Origin: Comamonas piscis
GTDB lineage: Bacteria; Pseudomonadota; Gammaproteobacteria; Burkholderiales; Burkholderiaceae_C
Reading direction: 5' to 3'
DNA length: 64,000 nt
Assembly: GCF_014109725.1 (NCBI RefSeq)
Contig: NZ_CP058554.1
Coordinates: 4,898,001 to 4,962,000 of the forward strand
The notes under the pieces were generated by a model that saw only the letters and a program-made list of their open reading frames with translations, searched no databases and had not been told where the DNA came from. Below are positions 62,109 to 64,000 of the stretch, piece after piece. Positions within the stretch are counted from its first letter, which is position 1, and the number at the start of each line of letters is the position of its first letter. Made by a program: the position numbers and the translations under genes.

Positions 62109-62864
62109 CTAGGAGGTGGAGACAGAAGTGGAAACGGGCGTGGCGGCAGCCGCATCGGGCTGGGCCGCCAGGCAAGGGGCGAGCGCGGCATCGATCAGTG
62201 CTGCCTCGCGCTCGGGATGGACCGCATAGCGCAGCAATATGCTGCGCAGCGCGGTGGCGGCATGCTGCAGCGCCTGCGGGCCATGGAGGAAACGGGTTTC
62301 GTAGTGCAGCGACAAGATGATGCCGTGCAGCTCAAACAGCACCTGGTCGGGCGCCACATCGGCACGCAGCTGTCCTTCGGCTTGCGACTGGGCAATCGCC
62401 CGGCGCATCGCATCCATCCAGATGCGCACCGATTCGGCCAGCGCATCGCGCACATCGCCGGGGCGGTCGTCAAACTCCACCGCGCCGCTGATGTAGAGAC
62501 TGCCGTAGAGCCGGCTGGCATCATTGGGCTGGGCCGTGCTGCCCATCCAGCCGGTGGCCATGTGCAGCAAACGCGCCAGCCCGCGCGGCACCTGCAGCGC
62601 GGGTACAAAGATTTCGCGCTCAAAGCGCTCGTGGTATTCGCGCACTACCGAGCATTGCAGTTCCTCGCGTGAGCCAAAATGGGCAAATACGCCGGACTTG
62701 CTCATACCCATGGCCAAGGCCACCATGCCCAGCGACAAGCCATCGAGCCCTTCTTGCGCAGCCAGTGACAAGGCGGCGTCCACAATCGCAGCACGCGTTT
62801 GGGCACCTTTGGCCAGCTTGGCAATCTCGGCAGTGCCTGGGGTGGAAGCAAGGGGTTTGGTCAT
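62109..62864 (-). CDS. TetR-family regulator of the fatty-acid degradation operon
   Basis: A 251-aa protein. An N-terminal TetR helix-turn-helix covers about 22-68 (TRAAIVDAALSLAAQEG, LGMVALAMGMSKSGVFAHFGSREEL) and a C-terminal ligand domain follows. It is co-directional with and 20 bp upstream of the acyl-CoA dehydrogenase gene, so it probably represses this operon and itself, releasing on binding acyl-CoA, as for PsrA/FadR-type TetR proteins. The ligand is inferred from context only. Confidence 0.86.
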   Translation of the reverse strand: MTKPLASTPGTAEIAKLAKGAQTRAAIVDAALSLAAQEGLDGLSLGMVALAMGMSKSGVFAHFGSREELQCSVVREYHERFEREIFVPALQVPRGLARLLHMATGWMGSTAQPNDASRLYGSLYISGAVEFDDRPGDVRDALAESVRIWMDAMRRAIAQSQAEGQLRADVAPDQVLFELHGIILSLHYETRFLHGPQALQHAATALRSILLRYAVHPEREAALIDAALAPCLAAQPDAAAATPVSTSVSTS

Positions 62865-62981
62865 AAATCAAAAATAGCACGGTCGTTCTTTTTTTGATTC
62901 TTGCACAAACCCAGTGTGCTGCCAACGGCTGGTTTGCAAAGCAAGGGTAAACCACGGCACGGCTTGCCAGCCAGCGGCAAC

Positions 62982-63016
62982 AAAAAAGCTGCTGACCCTG
63001 AGGGGTTCAGCAGCTT
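62982..63016 (-). terminator. Intrinsic terminator of slmA
   Basis: On the minus strand, AAGCTGCTGA pairs with TCAGCAGCTT across a short loop and is followed by T residues (62987-62982). It lies 22 bp after the slmA stop. Confidence 0.85.
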
Positions 63017-63038
63017 GTGCAGCAAGGCTGGAGAAGCC

Positions 63039-63719
63039 TCAGTGCGCCATCAGGGACAGGCAGCTGTCGAGCTGCTCGGTCGGCAGGCGACGGAAATCGG
63101 AGCGGGCAAAACGCTGCAGCCGGCCAATCAGGAACGACATCAGCACGCTGGAACGCACATTGGCATCCACCGTCGGCGTGGCCGATGCATCGCCACCGGG
63201 CACCACGCGCAGGCATTGGCGCAAGGTAGTTTCGATACGCTCAAAGAACTGCTGCATGCGTTGCTGCAGGCGGGGGTTCTCGGACTGCAGGGCGTCGCCC
63301 AGCATCACGCGCACCATGCCGGGGTTGCGCTCACCAAACTGCAGCACCATGGCCACCACGCGGTGGGCCTGGGCAATGCCCTGCTCCACGGTCTTGGCGG
63401 GGTCGGGCACATCGCGGCCGGTGATCTGCACAGCCAAGGTGTAGACGGACTGCTCGATGAACTCGATCAGGCCCTCGTACATCTGGGCCTTGCTGGCAAA
63501 GTGGCGGTACAGAGCCGCTTCGCTGATCGACATTTGCGCCGCCAGTGCGGCCGTGGTGATGCGGTCCGCGCCTGGCTGCTCCAGCATGGCAGCCAGCGTC
63601 TGCAGAATCTGGATTCGACGCTCTCCGGGTTTTGGACGTTTACGGGTAGGGGCCGGGTTAGCGGCTTCTAGCGGCGCATCGACCAGGTCGGCGGCGAAAG
63701 AAGATTCTTGATCAGACAT
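63039..63719 (-). CDS. slmA: Nucleoid occlusion factor SlmA (TetR family)
   Basis: A 226-aa protein with a TetR helix-turn-helix (about 32-80: ERRIQILQTLAAML, ITTAALAAQMSISEAALYRHFASKAQMYEGLIEFIE), characteristic of SlmA. In E. coli, SlmA binds specific DNA sites and blocks FtsZ ring assembly over the chromosome. A disordered N-terminal stretch of about 30 residues rich in Pro/Ala/Lys precedes the domain. Position next to argB matches betaproteobacterial gene order as I recall it. ATG 63719 is chosen over 63740. Confidence 0.88.
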   Translation of the reverse strand: MSDQESSFAADLVDAPLEAANPAPTRKRPKPGERRIQILQTLAAMLEQPGADRITTAALAAQMSISEAALYRHFASKAQMYEGLIEFIEQSVYTLAVQITGRDVPDPAKTVEQGIAQAHRVVAMVLQFGERNPGMVRVMLGDALQSENPRLQQRMQQFFERIETTLRQCLRVVPGGDASATPTVDANVRSSVLMSFLIGRLQRFARSDFRRLPTEQLDSCLSLMAH

Positions 63720-63919
63720 GCGTTGAATATGAGGCTGCACCCGACGCAGTCTCCCAACACCGCCAGGTATTTTTTATTGATAAAAGTAAGGCACTCGCCT
63801 CACAGGTTGCCAGCGCAACCTTGGGCCCTCTGTAACATCTTACTGCAAAAGAACCGCAGAAAAATGATAAAAATCATGTGCATTACTAGATGCACAAATC
63901 AATTACGCAATCAAATGTA
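63720..63919. other. argB-slmA intergenic region
   Basis: About 200 bp, AT-rich between 63840 and 63919. It holds a terminator-like hairpin for argB on the minus strand (GTGAGGC-GAGT-GCCTTAC then TTTT, about 63784-63806) and must hold the slmA promoter. A 72-codon plus-strand frame here has no family resemblance. Confidence 0.5.
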
Positions 63920-64000
63920 TCAATAACTACGAATCATTGTTCCGTAGGCCGTGTCGGTCAGAATTTCGAGCAGCATCGCATGGGGTACGCGGCCATCGAC
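63920..64000 (-). CDS. argB: Acetylglutamate kinase, C-terminal end (partial)
   Basis: The last 26 codons and TGA stop of a minus-strand gene that enters from the right edge. The residues VDGRVPHAMLLEILTD and YGTMI match the conserved C-terminus of acetylglutamate kinase, which phosphorylates N-acetyl-L-glutamate in arginine biosynthesis. Only this short tail is visible. Confidence 0.85.
   Translation of the reverse strand, partial: VDGRVPHAMLLEILTDTAYGTMIRSY

Overview
The window looks like a chromosomal segment of a high-GC betaproteobacterium of the family Comamonadaceae, most likely Comamonas or a close relative. Two things suggest this: the 16S rRNA sequence, and the dense acyl-CoA/amino-acid catabolism with a phasin, a fused LivM-LivG transporter and the slmA-argB junction typical of the group. 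This is recognition from memory, not a database search. Almost every base is coding, and most long antisense reading frames are GC-driven shadows of real genes.

Layout. 1-3.1 kb (minus): part of a leucine-degradation (liu) operon: liuB, liuC and a DUF4126 membrane protein cut by the left edge. 3.2-4.9 kb: a CPA1 Na+/H+ antiporter. 5-6.7 kb (minus): a fatty acyl-CoA synthetase. 6.8-10.3 kb (plus): AraC regulator, glutathione transferase and a second acyl-CoA ligase. 10.35-18.5 kb (minus): a coherent uptake-plus-oxidation locus, namely GMC oxidoreductase, substrate-binding protein, LivH, fused LivM-LivG, LivF and a second GMC oxidoreductase. Its substrate cannot be read from sequence. 18.5-20.7 kb: a 266-bp MITE-like element, a HAD phosphatase, YchJ and a DUF4197 protein.

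20.8-32.6 kb: two complete rRNA operons (16S-tRNA-Ile-tRNA-Ala-23S-5S) in direct tandem on the minus strand. The repeats of about 5.66 kb look identical and are separated by only 153 bp. Each operon has its own terminator and a distinct upstream promoter region.

32.6-42.6 kb: Uup (ABC-F); a MocR regulator divergent from a LysE exporter; then a plus-strand run of aminotransferase, GST, PhzF, VOC protein and threonine dehydratase; then a creatininase-family protein. 42.7-47.6 kb: an AcoR-type sigma-54 activator divergent from an aldehyde dehydrogenase and a DUF779 protein, with a visible -24/-12 promoter and a palindromic upstream site; then a phasin. 47.6-53.8 kb: ATM1-type ABC exporter, YciA-like thioesterase, bactofilin, PaaI-like thioesterase, and a three-gene set GT2-GtrA-ChbG/HpnK for lipid-linked sugar chemistry.

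53.8-62.9 kb (minus): a beta-oxidation operon headed by a TetR regulator: acyl-CoA dehydrogenase, DUF2147, FadB-type fusion, thiolase, thioesterase and enoyl-CoA hydratase. A DUF559 nuclease-fold gene bounded by inverted palindromic repeats sits precisely between the FadB-type gene and the thiolase. 63-64 kb: slmA and the last codons of argB.

The overall theme is acyl-CoA and amino-acid catabolism. I found no CRISPR array, prophage, complete insertion sequence or recognisable defence system. The least explained pieces are the GMC/ABC uptake locus, the tandem rRNA operons with different promoters, the DUF559 insertion, and the small MITE that duplicated a stop codon at its target.
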